This document shows, one piece after another, positions 18,911-29,682 of a stretch of 64,000 nucleotides of DNA. The translations under genes and the position numbers were made by a program. The notes below the pieces were generated by a model. That model was not told the origin of the DNA. It searched no databases and was given only the letters and a program-made list of their open reading frames with translations. Origin of the DNA: Jeotgalibacillus soli (GTDB taxonomy: Bacteria > Bacillota > Bacilli > Bacillales > Jeotgalibacillaceae); contig NZ_JXRP01000019.1 in the NCBI RefSeq assembly GCF_000829435.1, forward strand, positions 434,001-498,000. Direction: 5' to 3'. The stretch's first letter is position 1. Each line of letters starts with the position of its first letter.

Positions 18911-20278
18911 TTAAGGCTGTAAGGAGAGCGCGGGATGCTGTTTAGAAGACCATTCAGTTTTATTGGAAGAAGCTTGACCTTTATCAGGTTTAACGTCTTG
19001 TGTCCCATTAATCTGTTCTTCAATATTAAAGATTTTCATAAACAGATCCAGCTTTTCTTCCGCATCCGGCAATGAAGCAAGCTCTTTTGCCTGCAAAATT
19101 GGATCCTTTAACAGCTGATTAATAATACTTTTTGTATGCTTGTTTAGGATCTTTCTCTCACGATCAGAGAGGTTAGGCATTTTCCGTTCAATGCTTTGCA
19201 TCGTTTCAGCTTGTACAACAAGCGCTTTATCACGAAGTGCAGAAATTACTGGAACAACTCCCAGCATGTTCAACCATTCTTTAAAGCTCATGATCGTTTC
19301 CTCTACCATGATTTCAATTGCCTGAGCTGCACTTCTGCGCTCAGCCAGATTCGCTTGAACAATGCCCTCAAGATCATCAATGTCATATAAGAACACACTG
19401 TCAAGCTCATTGATAGCAGGATCTAAATCACGCGGAACAGCAATATCCACCATAAAGAACGGACGGCCTTTTCTCATTCGTTCAACGTGAAGCATCATTT
19501 CCTTCTCAATGACGGCATCCTTTGAACCTGTAGACGTGATTAAAATATCTGCCTCAACAAGGGCGCATTGCAGTTCACTAAGCTGTTTCGCTTTCCCATT
19601 GAATTTTTCAGCAAGTGCAACAGCTTTTTCAAAGGTTCGGTTAATGACAGTAATCTTGTCCGCTCCGCTTCCTTGAAGGTTTTGGATCGCAAGCTCTCCC
19701 ATTTTACCTGCACCTAAAATCAGTACATGCTTTTTATTTAAATCTCCAAAGATCTTTTTCGCAAGCTCTACTGCTGCATAAGAAACAGAGACTGCATTTG
19801 ATGCAATATCCGTTTCCGCGTGCGCTTTTTTAGCAAGTGTTATAGACTGTTTAAAAAGCTCATTAAAGACTGTACCTGTAGCTCCCACTTCTTGTGAAGT
19901 TAAAAAGCTTTTACGTACTTGTCCTAGAATTTGCGTTTCACCCAATACCATTGAGTCCAGTCCACATGTAACTTTAAAAAGATGCTCCATTGCACCATCT
20001 TTTTCATAACCGAATAAATACGGGCTAAATACTTCTTTCTCTAACTGAAACCAGTCAGCTAAAAATTCTTTTATATAGTAACGACCTGTATGAAGCTGAT
20101 CTACGACAGCGTATATTTCCGTTCGATTACAAGTCGAAACAATCACATTTTCCAGTATGCTTTTTTTCTTCTGTAACGAAGCCATTGCATTCTGAAGATC
20201 TGCTTCTTGGAAAGAAAGACGCTCTCTTATCTCAACAGGGGCCGTTTTGTAATTCAATCCTACCACGAGTATGTGCAT
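18911..20278 (-). CDS. hemA: Glutamyl-tRNA reductase
   Basis: Reduces Glu-tRNA to glutamate-1-semialdehyde with NADPH, the committed step of haem synthesis. The catalytic cysteine is C50 in [11 protein letters not shown], and the NADPH loop is GAGKMGELA near residue 190. A C-terminal dimerisation domain follows. At 455 residues it is normal, ending in a short polar tail. It opens the operon behind a PerR-controlled promoter; GGGGGTG precedes the ATG by 11 bases. Confidence 0.97.
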   Translation of the reverse strand: MHILVVGLNYKTAPVEIRERLSFQEADLQNAMASLQKKKSILENVIVSTCNRTEIYAVVDQLHTGRYYIKEFLADWFQLEKEVFSPYLFGYEKDGAMEHLFKVTCGLDSMVLGETQILGQVRKSFLTSQEVGATGTVFNELFKQSITLAKKAHAETDIASNAVSVSYAAVELAKKIFGDLNKKHVLILGAGKMGELAIQNLQGSGADKITVINRTFEKAVALAEKFNGKAKQLSELQCALVEADILITSTGSKDAVIEKEMMLHVERMRKGRPFFMVDIAVPRDLDPAINELDSVFLYDIDDLEGIVQANLAERRSAAQAIEIMVEETIMSFKEWLNMLGVVPVISALRDKALVVQAETMQSIERKMPNLSDRERKILNKHTKSIINQLLKDPILQAKELASLPDAEEKLDLFMKIFNIEEQINGTQDVKPDKGQASSNKTEWSSKQHPALSLQP

Positions 20279-20299
20279 GTTTTGAAAGACACCCCCACA

Positions 20300-20328
20300 T
20301 TATAATCATTATAATCTAATCTATTATA
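20300..20328 (-). promoter_or_regulatory. Promoter of hemAXCDBL with perfect PerR box
   Basis: TTATAATCATTATAA (20300-20314) is an exact 15-base PerR palindrome. An extended -10 element TGCTATAAT (TATAAT at 20323-20328 on the minus strand) lies just upstream, so the box covers the predicted transcript start. No strong -35 is visible, as expected for an extended -10 promoter. PerR control of hemA is established in B. subtilis; peroxide should relieve repression. Confidence 0.9.
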
Positions 20329-20618
20329 GCATGACACGTTCAGTGCCATGACAGCAATTGTGAACATCCATTGAAACCTTTTTCACTTCGTTCGACAAAG
20401 TTCCTTTTTATGTATGGTTTTCCGAGAATCTCCCCGAATCGCACAACCATATGGTAAAACACCTGTGTCTAGATTACCAAAGATACAAGGAGCTTTCAAG
20501 GTTCTAGCTTATAAAGTCATTCATACATTCTTCGATAAAAACGGAACATCTAACTTATTTTATTTTCACAATTCCTTTCCAGCATCCTATCCTTACTATT
20601 TACTAGTATTTGCTTATA
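20329..20618. other. Intergenic region between hemA promoter and engB terminator
   Basis: About 290 bases with no convincing gene. A 97-codon plus-strand reading frame crosses it but has no ribosome site and runs into the engB antisense strand, so it is not called. Confidence 0.5.
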
Positions 20619-20649
20619 AAGAAAAGCCTAACCATATTTGGTTAGGCTT
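20619..20649 (-). terminator. Terminator of the lonA-engB operon, containing the engB stop codon
   Basis: Stem AAGCCTAACC / GGTTAGGCTT (10 bases, 6-base loop) followed by TTCTTT on the minus strand. The engB stop codon TAA (20642-20644) is part of the 5' arm. Confidence 0.85.
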
Positions 20650-21232
20650 CCTGCATTTTTTCCATGATAAAATCCCACGCTTCTTTTTTCCCAAGTCCCG
20701 TCTCTGACGAAAAAATGATTAAATCATCACCGTCTTCAATTTGAAGTGCGCGTCTAGTCACGCTCATATGCTTTTGCCATTTGCCTTTGGGGATCTTGTC
20801 AGCCTTTGTGGCAACAACCAGACACGGAATATCAAAGTGCTTCAAAAAATCATACATCATAATGTCATCATTTGTAGGGGGATGACGCAAATCGACAATC
20901 AAAACTACTGCCTTAAGCGGCACGCGTCCCGTCATATAGGTTTCGATCATTTTCCCCCATGCTGCACGTTCTGATTTGGACACTTTTGCATACCCATAGC
21001 CCGGAACGTCCACAAAATAGAGTGCTTCATTCAATATATAAAAGTTGAGCGTCTGCGTTTTTCCAGGCTTTGAAGAGATACGCGCGAGGGCTCTCCGATT
21101 AATCATCTTATTGATAAATGAAGATTTCCCTACATTTGAACGTCCAGCCAGCGCAAATTCCGGAAGTCCATCATCAGGGTATTGATCAGGCTTAACAGCA
21201 CTGATCACGATTTCTGATTGCGTAATTTTCAT
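20642..21232 (-). CDS. engB: Ribosome biogenesis GTPase EngB (YsxC)
   Basis: An essential GTPase for 50S subunit assembly. G1 motif GRSNVGKSS near residue 31, G3 DVPGYGYA near 74, G4 TKAD near 143 and G5 SSETG near 172 are all visible; 196 residues is typical. The ATG overlaps the lonA stop by four bases (ATGA), so the two genes are coupled, as in B. subtilis. Confidence 0.95.
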   Translation of the reverse strand: MKITQSEIVISAVKPDQYPDDGLPEFALAGRSNVGKSSFINKMINRRALARISSKPGKTQTLNFYILNEALYFVDVPGYGYAKVSKSERAAWGKMIETYMTGRVPLKAVVLIVDLRHPPTNDDIMMYDFLKHFDIPCLVVATKADKIPKGKWQKHMSVTRRALQIEDGDDLIIFSSETGLGKKEAWDFIMEKMQEA

Positions 21233-23550
21233 AATGGATCACCTAACGCTTGTTTTAATACTTCATCTACATGTGACACAGGAATAAAGGTTAATTCGTT
21301 ACGTACGGTTTCAGGAATGTCATCAATATCACGTTCATTTTCTTTTGGTAAGATGATGGTTGTTAATCCAGCACGATGCGCGCTTAAGGTTTTTTCCTTC
21401 AAACCTCCAATTGGCAGTACTCGACCGCGAAGCGTTACCTCACCTGTCATGCCGATCGCCCGCTTTATTGGGCGATTGGTCAATGCAGACATAAGCGCTG
21501 TAACAATCGTAATACCGGCAGATGGGCCATCCTTAGGTACTGCACCTTCAGGAACGTGTATGTGAATGTCGAATTTCTCATGAAATTTTTCATCTATATT
21601 CCATTCAGTTGCTTTTGACCGGACAAAAGAGAAAGCCGTTTGAGCTGATTCTTTCATCACATCACCAAGTTTACCCGTTAAAACAAGCTTGCCTTTGCCA
21701 GGTGATAAAGAAACTTCAATTTGAAGTGTATCCCCTCCAACTGTCGTGTAGGCAAGTCCCGTAGCAACGCCAATTTGATCTTCTGTTTCAGCCAGGCCAT
21801 AACGGAATTTACGTTTACCCAAAAAGTCGGATAAATTGTTAGCCGTTACGATAACACGCTTCTTTTCTCCGCTTACAATAATTTTAGCTGTTTTCCTGCA
21901 GACGGCTGCTAGCTGTCTTTCTAAGCCCCTTACACCAGCTTCACGTGTGTGATAACGGACCATTTCCTGAATAGCGTCATCCCGTATTTGCAGTTTGCTT
22001 TTTGAAAGTCCATGATCCTTCAGCTGCTTTGATAAAAGATGATCTTTTGCGATATTAATTTTTTCGATTTCTGTATATCCAGCAATCGTAATAATTTCCA
22101 TACGATCACGAAGTGGTCCAGGAATAGTAGCAAGATTATTTGCTGTAGCAATAAACATGACTTTTGACAGATCGTACTGCTCCTCAATGTAATGATCACT
22201 GAACGAGTTATTTTGTTCAGGATCTAGTACTTCAAGCATTGCTGCAGACGGATCACCACGAAAATCATTCGACATTTTATCTATTTCATCTAATAAAAAT
22301 ACTGGGTTTACAGTTGTCGCTTTCTTCATTCCCTGGATGATTCGGCCAGGCATTGCACCTACATATGTTCTGCGGTGTCCTCTGATTTCAGATTCATCTC
22401 TTACCCCGCCTAATGACACACGTACAAATTTACGTCCGATTGATTCGGCTATCGAGCGGGCCAAGCTTGTTTTACCAACACCCGGAGGTCCTGCCAAACA
22501 AAGAATTGGACCCTTTAGAGATTCTGATAATTGCTGTACCGCTAAGTATTCAAGCACACGTTCCTTTACTTTTTCCAAACCAAAGTGATCACGGTCAAGA
22601 ATCTCTTCCGCACGATGAATGTCCAAGTCATCCTCTGTTGCTTCTGTCCATGGAATCGTCACTAGCCATTCCAAATAATTTCGAATGACTGAGCTTTCAG
22701 CAGAAGTAGACGGTACCTTTTCATAACGATCCAATTCTTTCATTGCAATCTTAAGGACGGATTCAGGCATGTTAGCGGCTTGAATCCGCTCAGTCAAGTC
22801 AGATACTTCACCTGTCTTACCTTCTTTATCTCCAAGCTCTTTTTGAATAGCTTTCATTTGCTCACGAAGATAATATTCCTTTTGAGTGCGTTCCATCGAT
22901 TTTTTTACACGCTGTCCGATTTTCTTTTCAAGACTCAGGACTTCTTTTTCGTTATTTATGGTCTCAATCACCCTTGACAAACGTTCTTTTACGTCAACAG
23001 TATTTAGGATTTCCTGTTTGATTTTTAGCTTTAGCGGCAAGTGAGACGCCACAATATCAGCTAAACGACCCGGTTCTTCAATATCTGTTACGGTTGATAA
23101 GGTTTCATTTGAGACCTTCTTGGAAAGATTAATATATTGTTCGAAATATTCAACAAGTGTTCTCATCATTGCTTCAAGTTCTGCATTTTTTTCATAATCA
23201 TCTGGTAAAGACTTAACATTTACCGTATAAAAGGGATTAACATCAACAAAAGAGGATATTTCCGCTCTTTCAACCCCTTCAACCAGAACACGGATGGTGC
23301 CGTTTGGAAGCTTTAACATTTGTTTCACTTTCGTTAATGTTCCCATTTGGTATAAATCATCTTGTTCGGGCTGATCAACCGCCATATCTTTTTGTGTAGA
23401 TAAAAAGATAAGATGGTCATCCATCATGGCTTGTTCAAGCGCTTGAACAGAGCGCTCGCGACCAACATCCAAATGAAGGACCATGGTTGGATAAACCAAT
23501 AGACCTCTTAATGGAAGTAGAGGGACGATGTGGTTATTATTTTCTGACAT
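21229..23550 (-). CDS. lonA: ATP-dependent protease LonA
   Basis: A cytosolic AAA+ serine protease. It has an N-terminal LAN domain ([14 protein letters not shown]), Walker [10 protein letters not shown] in the middle, and a C-terminal protease domain with catalytic serine in PKDGPSAGI and lysine in [14 protein letters not shown]. The frame extends to 23565, but GGAGG lies 8 bases before the ATG at 23550, giving 773 residues starting MSENNNHIV. In B. subtilis lonB separates lonA from clpX; it is absent here. Confidence 0.96.
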   Translation of the reverse strand: MSENNNHIVPLLPLRGLLVYPTMVLHLDVGRERSVQALEQAMMDDHLIFLSTQKDMAVDQPEQDDLYQMGTLTKVKQMLKLPNGTIRVLVEGVERAEISSFVDVNPFYTVNVKSLPDDYEKNAELEAMMRTLVEYFEQYINLSKKVSNETLSTVTDIEEPGRLADIVASHLPLKLKIKQEILNTVDVKERLSRVIETINNEKEVLSLEKKIGQRVKKSMERTQKEYYLREQMKAIQKELGDKEGKTGEVSDLTERIQAANMPESVLKIAMKELDRYEKVPSTSAESSVIRNYLEWLVTIPWTEATEDDLDIHRAEEILDRDHFGLEKVKERVLEYLAVQQLSESLKGPILCLAGPPGVGKTSLARSIAESIGRKFVRVSLGGVRDESEIRGHRRTYVGAMPGRIIQGMKKATTVNPVFLLDEIDKMSNDFRGDPSAAMLEVLDPEQNNSFSDHYIEEQYDLSKVMFIATANNLATIPGPLRDRMEIITIAGYTEIEKINIAKDHLLSKQLKDHGLSKSKLQIRDDAIQEMVRYHTREAGVRGLERQLAAVCRKTAKIIVSGEKKRVIVTANNLSDFLGKRKFRYGLAETEDQIGVATGLAYTTVGGDTLQIEVSLSPGKGKLVLTGKLGDVMKESAQTAFSFVRSKATEWNIDEKFHEKFDIHIHVPEGAVPKDGPSAGITIVTALMSALTNRPIKRAIGMTGEVTLRGRVLPIGGLKEKTLSAHRAGLTTIILPKENERDIDDIPETVRNELTFIPVSHVDEVLKQALGDPL

Positions 23551-23626
23551 GAACTGCACCTCCATACAATATCCGCCTGTTTAAATCGTAACTCTCGTTT
23601 CAATCAAACAGACCTTCGCTACCTTT

Positions 23627-23654
23627 ATTATAAGTAATACGCAACCACTTTCAA
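23627..23654 (-). promoter_or_regulatory. SigA-type promoter of lonA-engB
   Basis: TTGAAA (23649-23654), a 16-base spacer and TATAAT (23627-23632) on the minus strand, about 70 bases before the lonA ribosome site. No convincing CIRCE or CtsR repeat was seen. Confidence 0.65.
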
Positions 23655-23736
23655 CAAACCAGTAATATAATCGAATAGATGCTCTTACTGTACCCTTTTC
23701 ATATTGACTACATCCACTTTAAAGCTCAAGAATGGC

Positions 23737-23775
23737 AAAAAAAGCTGACTCGATAGATGGTCTAACGAGTCAGCC
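23737..23775 (-). terminator. Terminator of clpX
   Basis: Stem GGCTGACTCG / CGAGTCAGCT with a 13-base loop and a run of T on the minus strand, 18 bases after the clpX stop. Confidence 0.9.
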
Positions 23776-23792
23776 TCTCTTTGTACGATCAA

Positions 23793-25064
23793 TTAAGCAG
23801 AAGTTTTTTGCTCATCCGTTGGATCAAGAACTGTTCCATCTTCTAGCATTAGAACCGGACGCCCATTATGCTCAACCGCTTCTTTCGTAATCACACATTT
23901 TTTAATATCATCACGGGAAGGAAGGTCAAACATAACATCTAGCATAATGCTTTCAATGATCGATCGAAGTCCCCGAGCCCCTGTTTTACGCTCGATAGCA
24001 TTTTTTGCAATTTCAAGAAGAGCTCCTTCTTCAAATTCAAGTTCAACATCGTCTAATTCAAGCATTTTTTGGTATTGTTTTACTAATGCATTTTTAGGCT
24101 TCGTCAAAATTGATACAAGCGCTTCTTCATCCAACTGCTCTAGAGTAGCAGTGACAGGAAGTCGACCAATAAACTCTGGAATTAAACCAAATTTCAACAA
24201 ATCTTCAGGAACAAGCTTCGACAGCAATTCCTTTTCCTTTACGTCGCCTTTATTTGGATCGGAGCCAAAGCCGATCACTTTTTGCCCTAGACGACGTTTA
24301 ATAATTTGCTCAACGCCATCAAAAGCACCACCGCAGATGAAAAGGATATTCGTTGTATCGATTTGAATAAATTCCTGATGAGGATGCTTACGTCCACCTT
24401 GTGGAGGAACACTTGCTGTTGTTCCTTCAAGAATTTTTAACAACGCCTGCTGTACACCTTCACCTGAAACATCTCTTGTAATGGAAGGATTTTCAGATTT
24501 ACGTGCAACCTTATCGATCTCATCAATATAAATAATCCCTTTTTCAGCACGCTCTACATCATAATCCGCAGATTGAATTAGCTTCAATAGGATATTTTCA
24601 ACATCCTCACCAACATAACCTGCCTCTGTAAGTGATGTCGCATCTGCAATTGCAAAAGGCACATTAAGTATGCGAGCCAATGTTTGCGCAAGAAGTGTTT
24701 TACCTGATCCTGTTGGACCAATCAAGCAAATATTACTCTTTGAAAGCTCCACATCGTCTACTTTGCTGTTCGAATTAATTCGCTTGTAATGATTATAAAC
24801 AGCTACAGATAGGGATTTTTTCGCTTTCTCTTGACCAATTACATATTCATCCAAAATATTCAAAATCTCTTTCGGCTTAGGTACATCTTTGAATTCAACT
24901 TCTTCTTCCGTACCAAGCTCTTCTTCTACAATCTCTGTGCATAGCTCGATGCACTCGTCACATATATAGACACCCGGTCCAGCAACCAGCTTACGTACTT
25001 GCTCCTGAGTCTTACCACAAAAAGAACATTTTAATTGTCCTTTTTCATCATTAAATTTAAACAT
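23793..25064 (-). CDS. clpX: ATP-dependent Clp protease ATP-binding subunit ClpX
   Basis: Unfoldase partner of ClpP. The N-terminal zinc finger uses C13, C16, C35 and C38. Walker A GPTGSGKT is near residue 115, Walker [10 protein letters not shown] near 178, and an IGF-type ClpP-contact loop (KVIGFGSDP) is present. The frame has a GTG at 25073 that overlaps the ribosome site; the ATG at 25064 follows AAGGGGTG by 6 bases and gives 423 residues. Confidence 0.97.
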   Translation of the reverse strand: MFKFNDEKGQLKCSFCGKTQEQVRKLVAGPGVYICDECIELCTEIVEEELGTEEEVEFKDVPKPKEILNILDEYVIGQEKAKKSLSVAVYNHYKRINSNSKVDDVELSKSNICLIGPTGSGKTLLAQTLARILNVPFAIADATSLTEAGYVGEDVENILLKLIQSADYDVERAEKGIIYIDEIDKVARKSENPSITRDVSGEGVQQALLKILEGTTASVPPQGGRKHPHQEFIQIDTTNILFICGGAFDGVEQIIKRRLGQKVIGFGSDPNKGDVKEKELLSKLVPEDLLKFGLIPEFIGRLPVTATLEQLDEEALVSILTKPKNALVKQYQKMLELDDVELEFEEGALLEIAKNAIERKTGARGLRSIIESIMLDVMFDLPSRDDIKKCVITKEAVEHNGRPVLMLEDGTVLDPTDEQKTSA

Positions 25065-25073
25065 GTATGTCAC

Positions 25074-25490
25074 CCCTTATTTCAAACTATCATCATACCT
25101 GTAACGTATGAAATTGACAACAAATAAGCTTTCAATTGTTCATTATATTGCCAACTGGCACCTTTGATACGAATTGTAACACAGCCAAAGCACAGACGGA
25201 AATCACAACGACTTAAGAAAAGCGCAAGCGGCTCGTTCAGACCCGACAAGCATAAGACGCAACGCACTAGTTGGCGTTCTTTGCCAACTTGGGTGGCGGG
25301 GCTTATGCTCCCGAGGGGCTAGCCGCTTGCAGCTGAATCCCAGGATAAGAGGAAACTCCCCGTTTAGTCCCAAAAAGGACTAGACACACCGACAAAAATA
25401 CACAAAAGCCTTTTTCCTTCTACAGCACTTGAACAACAAGACAACAATATTAAATCCATATGTATTATGTATGTAACTAACTTTAGGTAG
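25074..25490. other. Intergenic region between tig and clpX
   Basis: About 420 bases without a gene, largely filled by a dispersed repeat (listed separately). It presumably carries the clpX promoter. A minus-strand reading frame of 61 codons inside it coincides with the repeat and is not credible. Confidence 0.5.
25217..25350. repeat. Dispersed palindromic repeat of Bacillus type
   Basis: Begins GAAAAGCGCAAGCGGC and CCCGACAAGCATAAGAC and ends GGGGCTTATGCTCCCGAG then GGGGCTAGCCGCTTGCAGC. The ends are complementary (GCAAGCGGCT / AGCCGCTTGC; CATAAG / CTTATG), so the element can fold into a long imperfect hairpin. I recognise this layout from intergenic repeats common in Bacillaceae. A smaller hairpin (TTGGCG...GCCAAC region, 25271-25292) forms its tip. 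Confidence 0.65.
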
Positions 25491-25520
25491 AAAACAAGGC
25501 ACGAATTTATTCGCGCCTTG
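25491..25520 (-). terminator. Terminator of tig
   Basis: Stem AAGGCGCGAA / TTCGTGCCTT (one G-T pair, 4-base loop) with TTTTC following on the minus strand, about 20 bases after the tig stop. Confidence 0.88.
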
Positions 25521-25541
25521 CTCTTCCTTACTTACTTACTA

Positions 25542-26831
25542 TTATGCACTAGTCTTGCTGTTTTCCACAAGAAAATCGATTGCTTTTTGGATACGAAGAT
25601 CATTTTCGAGAACTTCAGTTGATCCACCAAGCGCTGCTTTGATTTGGTCTACTGTCATGTTGAACTGCTCAGTCATGTTGCCAAGCTCTTGATCAACATC
25701 TTCTTCTGTTACTGTGACATTCTCAGCATTTGCAACAGCTTCAAGCACAAGGTTATTTCGAACGCGATTTGATGCATCCTCTTTCATTTGTCCACGAAGA
25801 GCCGCTTCATCCTGTCCGCTGAATTGGAAGTACAACTCAAGGTTCATGCCTTGAGCAGACAAGCGCTGTTCGAATTCTTGCAGCATACGGTCTGTTTCAG
25901 TGTCAATCATGGCTTCAGGGATATCGACTTCAGCATTGTCTGAAACTTGCTTAAGAAGAGATTCACGGACAGCTGCTTCAGCTGCTGATTTCTTCTCTTC
26001 TTCTAAACGGCTTTGAATTTTTTCTTTTAAAGCATCAAGTGTTTCCACTTCCTCGTCTACATCCTGTGCAAATTCGTCATCAAGCGCAGGAAGTTCCTTT
26101 GCTTTGATCTCATGGATTTTCACTTTAAATACTGCAGGCTTGCCAGCAAGCTCTTCTGCATGATATTCCTCAGGGAATGTTACTTCAACATCCTTCTCTT
26201 CTCCAGCAGCAAGACCTACAAGCTGCTCTTCGAAGCCAGGAATGAATGATCCAGAACCGATTTCAAGTGAGTAATTATCAGCTTGTCCGCCGTCAAATGC
26301 TTCCCCGTCAACAAACCCATCAAAATCAAGTGTAACAGAGTCGCCTTCAGCAATCGTACCTTCTTCTTTTACAACAAGCTCAGCTTGACGCTCTTGCATT
26401 GAAGCTAGTTCGTTATTAACATCTTCTTCTGTAACTTCTGTTTCTAGTTTTTCCACTTCAAGGCCTTTGTATTCACCTAGTTTCACTTCAGGTTTTACCG
26501 TTACTTTTGCAGTGAAAATAAGCTCTTTTCCTTTTTCCATTTGTTCTACATCAATTTCAGGACGGTCAACCGGCAGGATTCCTGCTTCTTCAACCGCGTT
26601 AGCGTATGCATCCGGTAAAATTAGATCCAAAGCATCTTGGTATAGAGACTCAACGCCAAAGCGCTTTTCGAACATTTGACGAGGCATTTTCCCTTTACGG
26701 AAACCAGGTACATTCACTTGTTTAACGACTTTTTTGAATGCTTCATCAAGACCTTGCTTAACTGTGTCTGCATCGACTTCAACAGTCAGAACGCCTACAT
26801 TACCTTCTTGTTTTTCCCATTTAGCTGACAT
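25542..26831 (-). CDS. tig: Trigger factor, ribosome-bound chaperone
   Basis: Binds nascent chains at the ribosome exit. The ribosome-binding signature GFRKGKMPR is near residue 44, the FKBP-type PPIase domain follows (about 150-245: [20 protein letters not shown]), and the C-terminal arms complete 429 residues. The frame extends to 26852; the ATG at 26831 has GGAGGG 8 bases upstream and gives [11 protein letters not shown]. Confidence 0.96.
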   Translation of the reverse strand: MSAKWEKQEGNVGVLTVEVDADTVKQGLDEAFKKVVKQVNVPGFRKGKMPRQMFEKRFGVESLYQDALDLILPDAYANAVEEAGILPVDRPEIDVEQMEKGKELIFTAKVTVKPEVKLGEYKGLEVEKLETEVTEEDVNNELASMQERQAELVVKEEGTIAEGDSVTLDFDGFVDGEAFDGGQADNYSLEIGSGSFIPGFEEQLVGLAAGEEKDVEVTFPEEYHAEELAGKPAVFKVKIHEIKAKELPALDDEFAQDVDEEVETLDALKEKIQSRLEEEKKSAAEAAVRESLLKQVSDNAEVDIPEAMIDTETDRMLQEFEQRLSAQGMNLELYFQFSGQDEAALRGQMKEDASNRVRNNLVLEAVANAENVTVTEEDVDQELGNMTEQFNMTVDQIKAALGGSTEVLENDLRIQKAIDFLVENSKTSA

Positions 26832-26941
26832 ACTAAATTCCCTCCAACACATCTATAGTAATTATTGGTTTCACGCTAGTTAGCAGTGAAGACTTTGATT
26901 CTGTGAATATTGCCATCACGAACCCATTATACAACCATTTT

Positions 26942-26969
26942 ATTATAACATATGATGACTTGCTTTCAA
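26942..26969 (-). promoter_or_regulatory. SigA-type promoter of tig
   Basis: TTGAAA (26964-26969), 16-base spacer, TATAAT (26942-26947) with a TG extension on the minus strand. Confidence 0.7.
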
Positions 26970-26984
26970 CAGCTATACATTACA

Positions 26985-27950
26985 TCATATAATTGAAGCT
27001 TTTTCAAGTATCTCTAGTTCTTTTGTGATTGGACTATCAGCCAAATCACCCCAGCCCTCTTGTTGACCCATATATTGATAGGCAAGCTGAATATACGCTT
27101 TGGCTAGTAATGCTTCGTCTTTGTGCTGCCATGTTAAAGGATAAAGAAGAAAAACATGACGTTTTACAATTTCTGTTGTCAGGTCAACAAGGTAAGGATC
27201 CGCATGCCCAATCTTTGAGTCAATCTCTTGTTGAACCTTTAAATATGATAAGGATTGAAAAGGATCTTCAAGTTCAGCAGGAATCACCTGCAGCTTCTTA
27301 TTCCATTTTTCAATAGCGGCGAAATCTTGTATACCCTGCTCTCTCAACACATTCAGTACCATTGATTTAATAAATGGGTGTACCTCCTTTTCCTTTAATG
27401 AAGAAATAAGGTCATTACGAATAGGATAGATATTTTGCTTTGACAAATTTGCCACTTGAATCATTTGCTGTTCAAGCTCTTGTTCAAGTACAAATGCTTG
27501 AAGCGCTTTATCTTCCTCTTGCTGTTCCTGCCGCTTACTCATGGATAGTAATTGTAGAAACTGCTCTTCTCTATCAGGAGATAAAACCCTTTCCTCCATC
27601 ACAGTCTCAATGGTTGCTGCAATCCGATCATACTCTTTTAGTTGAATCAAGTTTAATATATACAGCTCCAATACTTCTTCATAGTTCCCGAACCCCTCAT
27701 GCAGCATCCGTTCACATAATGTTTTTGCAAGGCTCCATTGTCTATTCTCATAATAAGCAACCGCAAGCGTCAGATTAACGACGGCATCTTCTTCAGCAAT
27801 TTTATATGCCTCAAGGAGCAGTTCAATTGCCTCTTCGTGCTGCTGATCCTGAAGCCTTGCCAATCCCTTTTCGACTAAACGATCCTTTAATCCTGGAAAA
27901 GGAATGACCTTTCTTTCACGAGATCCTTTATTTCCGGGTCGATTTGGCAC
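26985..27950 (-). CDS. ysoA: TPR-repeat protein YsoA
   Basis: A 321-residue cytoplasmic protein. TPR-like repeats lie in the first 120 residues (GLARLQDQQHEEAIELLLEAYK, then VNLTLAVAYYENRQWSLAKTLCERML), followed by a helical charged region. Function is unknown; TPRs mediate protein contacts. The start is a GTG at 27950 with AGAGGA about 10 bases upstream. Its place next to tig matches B. subtilis ysoA, which supports the name. The sequence beyond it departs from the B. subtilis order. Confidence 0.85.
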   Translation of the reverse strand: MPNRPGNKGSRERKVIPFPGLKDRLVEKGLARLQDQQHEEAIELLLEAYKIAEEDAVVNLTLAVAYYENRQWSLAKTLCERMLHEGFGNYEEVLELYILNLIQLKEYDRIAATIETVMEERVLSPDREEQFLQLLSMSKRQEQQEEDKALQAFVLEQELEQQMIQVANLSKQNIYPIRNDLISSLKEKEVHPFIKSMVLNVLREQGIQDFAAIEKWNKKLQVIPAELEDPFQSLSYLKVQQEIDSKIGHADPYLVDLTTEIVKRHVFLLYPLTWQHKDEALLAKAYIQLAYQYMGQQEGWGDLADSPITKELEILEKASII

Positions 27951-28299
27951 GCACGATTCTTCCTCTCATTCAAATAATGTGTTTTGAGTGTAGCATTATC
28001 GTGCATTAATTTCCAAACAAAAGTAGGAGTTGTTTCAAACCGAGGAAGCACAATGATACACAAAAACCAAAATAAACGCTGTATCCCAAATTTAGTGGTA
28101 CAGGGTTCATCGATGTAGCTTTATTTCTCATCTTAATAATGAAGCTGTTTTTGTAAAAAAACTTTTGAAGAAATTTCAGATGGTTAATTCAAAAAAAACC
28201 AACTTTTCGCTGAACATAAATCTCGTCGAACTCCTAACCCTATCTATGAATCATATAATAGATAGAGTTTTTCTGTTATAAAACTCTATACTGTTTTTC
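27951..28299. other. Gene-free stretch after ysoA with plus-strand hairpin
   Basis: About 350 bases with no gene. Near 28263-28288 a hairpin ATAGAGTTTT / AAAACTCTAT (8-base loop) is followed on the plus strand by ACTGTTTTTCTTATTTTTT. It looks like a terminator for plus-strand transcription or a leftover from a lost gene. Confidence 0.5.
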
Positions 28300-28914
28300 T
28301 TATTTTTTCACCCTGTACATGGCTTGATCTGCCTCTCTCATTAACGTTTTAAGCCCTTTATCATTACTTGTTAATAAACTGGACACCCATACTAAAAATC
28401 ATGACCTTCAATGGTAACAGGATGAGCTGAAAGTGTGTGTAAAAGCCGGTCTCCAAATGCTTTCGCTTCTAATTGTTCCGCTGAATCTTCGGGTACTAAA
28501 AGGATTAATTCATCTCCTCCAATACGAGCAGCAATACTGTTATGACTCAATTGCACAAAGAGTACTGTATATGTCTCTATTCCCTTTAAAAATAGGTACA
28601 CCAAGAAAGCAGCCATTACCGATTTTCATCGTAACTGGATGATTAAAGGTTAAAGGATTCTCTCTCAAATTCGGAATGACAAGAGGCTCACTTTCATTTT
28701 CTACTACGAGGCGACCAAGTACATCACTAAAAGGTGTATGGTCGCCCTCCTTTAGCAAAAGAGACTGCCGGTTAAAAGCTTTTATAATAAAGTTGTTTAT
28801 TTTACTAGCAAGAAAAATGGTGTTTACATCAATCGTTTCACTTGATAGCTCCAAGACATCTTTTGCCACGGTGTCTAGTTTACTGTAGTACCCTTCTCCA
28901 TCAAGCATTTTCAT
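28300..28914 (-). pseudogene. Decayed GAF-GGDEF diguanylate cyclase
   Basis: Starts well (AGGAG 10 bases before ATG at 28914) with a GAF domain (residues 1-120, ending GVPIFKGNRDIYSTLCAI). The frame then breaks near 28550-28560 and jumps straight to the middle of a GGDEF domain (SHNSIAARIGGDELILLVPE) in another frame, so about 100 codons are missing. A further frame change near 28390 leads to the family's C-terminus (LLTSNDKGLKTLMREADQAMYRVKK, stop at 28300). At least one internal deletion and one frameshift: not functional. Confidence 0.85.
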
Positions 28915-28970
28915 TTAAGACGATCTCCTATGCGAAATTCAATCCAATTGCTTTCTTTCTGACCAACACT

Positions 28971-29057
28971 TCATTTTTTTAAAATTGTTGGCTCAGATAT
29001 TTCTAGGTATTGCAGTACTTTCGGACCGCCAAACGTATTAAAAATTAATGCTTTCAT
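28971..29057 (-). pseudogene. N-terminal remnant of a zinc-binding/quinone oxidoreductase (MDR family)
   Basis: A 28-codon reading from ATG 29057, MKALIFNTFGGPKVLQYLEI and onward to SEPTILKK, then TGA. It matches the usual start of NADPH:quinone reductase-type proteins (about 320 residues), which continue with a GxGxVLV segment not found here. The rest of the gene has been deleted; the decayed cyclase begins about 60 bases further on. Confidence 0.65.
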
Positions 29058-29324
29058 TTTTCAATCTCTTTTTCTAAAAATATGAGCCTCATGTTAACGG
29101 AATCTTAGTTATTCCAAAAGTTCATATTACATGTTTGATTGATTTCTTTACTATACAAAACCACCTTTATTTATAAATAAAATGTCCGTTTTTTTTTGAG
29201 TATCCTCCGCTTACAACAAATCCATATACCCGTCCAAGGATACGATGTTGTATTGTAAATATATGTTTGTGGATTTTTTCACGTTCCAGGTGTATCATGT
29301 CACTATCGATTTAGGAGGAATAAC

Positions 29325-29645
29325 GTGGAAAAGAGACGTGTCAAAATACTAATCGTTCTATTTTTTTCAGTTTTTATTCTGTCTGATTATCTTGACACAA
29401 TACAAGGTGCTCATCCTTTTCAATCAACGGATACATTTTCCAAATATGATAATGGATTAGAACCAGCTTTGAATAAAGATGGCGAACATATCCTAAAGTT
29501 TTTCACGGCTGTACCTGCAGAAGCAACCATCTTAATCCTATTAGTTTTGTTTTATTACCAATTTCCGATATGGTATTTAAGCAGGAAAATGATCTTCCTC
29601 CAGCCCATTTACTTTGGGTCTAAGTTTTTAAATAAACCTATTTGA
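29325..29645 (+). CDS. Small membrane protein, function unknown
   Basis: A 106-residue plus-strand gene starting with GTG, with AGGAGG 6-7 bases upstream. There is a basic N-terminus, a hydrophobic helix (residues 8-22), an extracytoplasmic polar stretch (about 25-60), and a second helix (about 63-80) followed by an aromatic, basic tail. I do not recognise it. It is followed after 37 bases by a 38-codon membrane peptide gene and a terminator, making a two-gene unit between decayed genes. Confidence 0.65.
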   Translation: MEKRRVKILIVLFFSVFILSDYLDTIQGAHPFQSTDTFSKYDNGLEPALNKDGEHILKFFTAVPAEATILILLVLFYYQFPIWYLSRKMIFLQPIYFGSKFLNKPI

Positions 29646-29682
29646 TTGTCTTATAAAATCAAAATCAAGGAGGAAATGAATC

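Noticed and set aside
20414-20707. 97-codon plus-strand reading frame in the hemA-engB gap
   Set aside because: No ribosome site, no recognisable domain, and it runs antisense into engB and its terminator.
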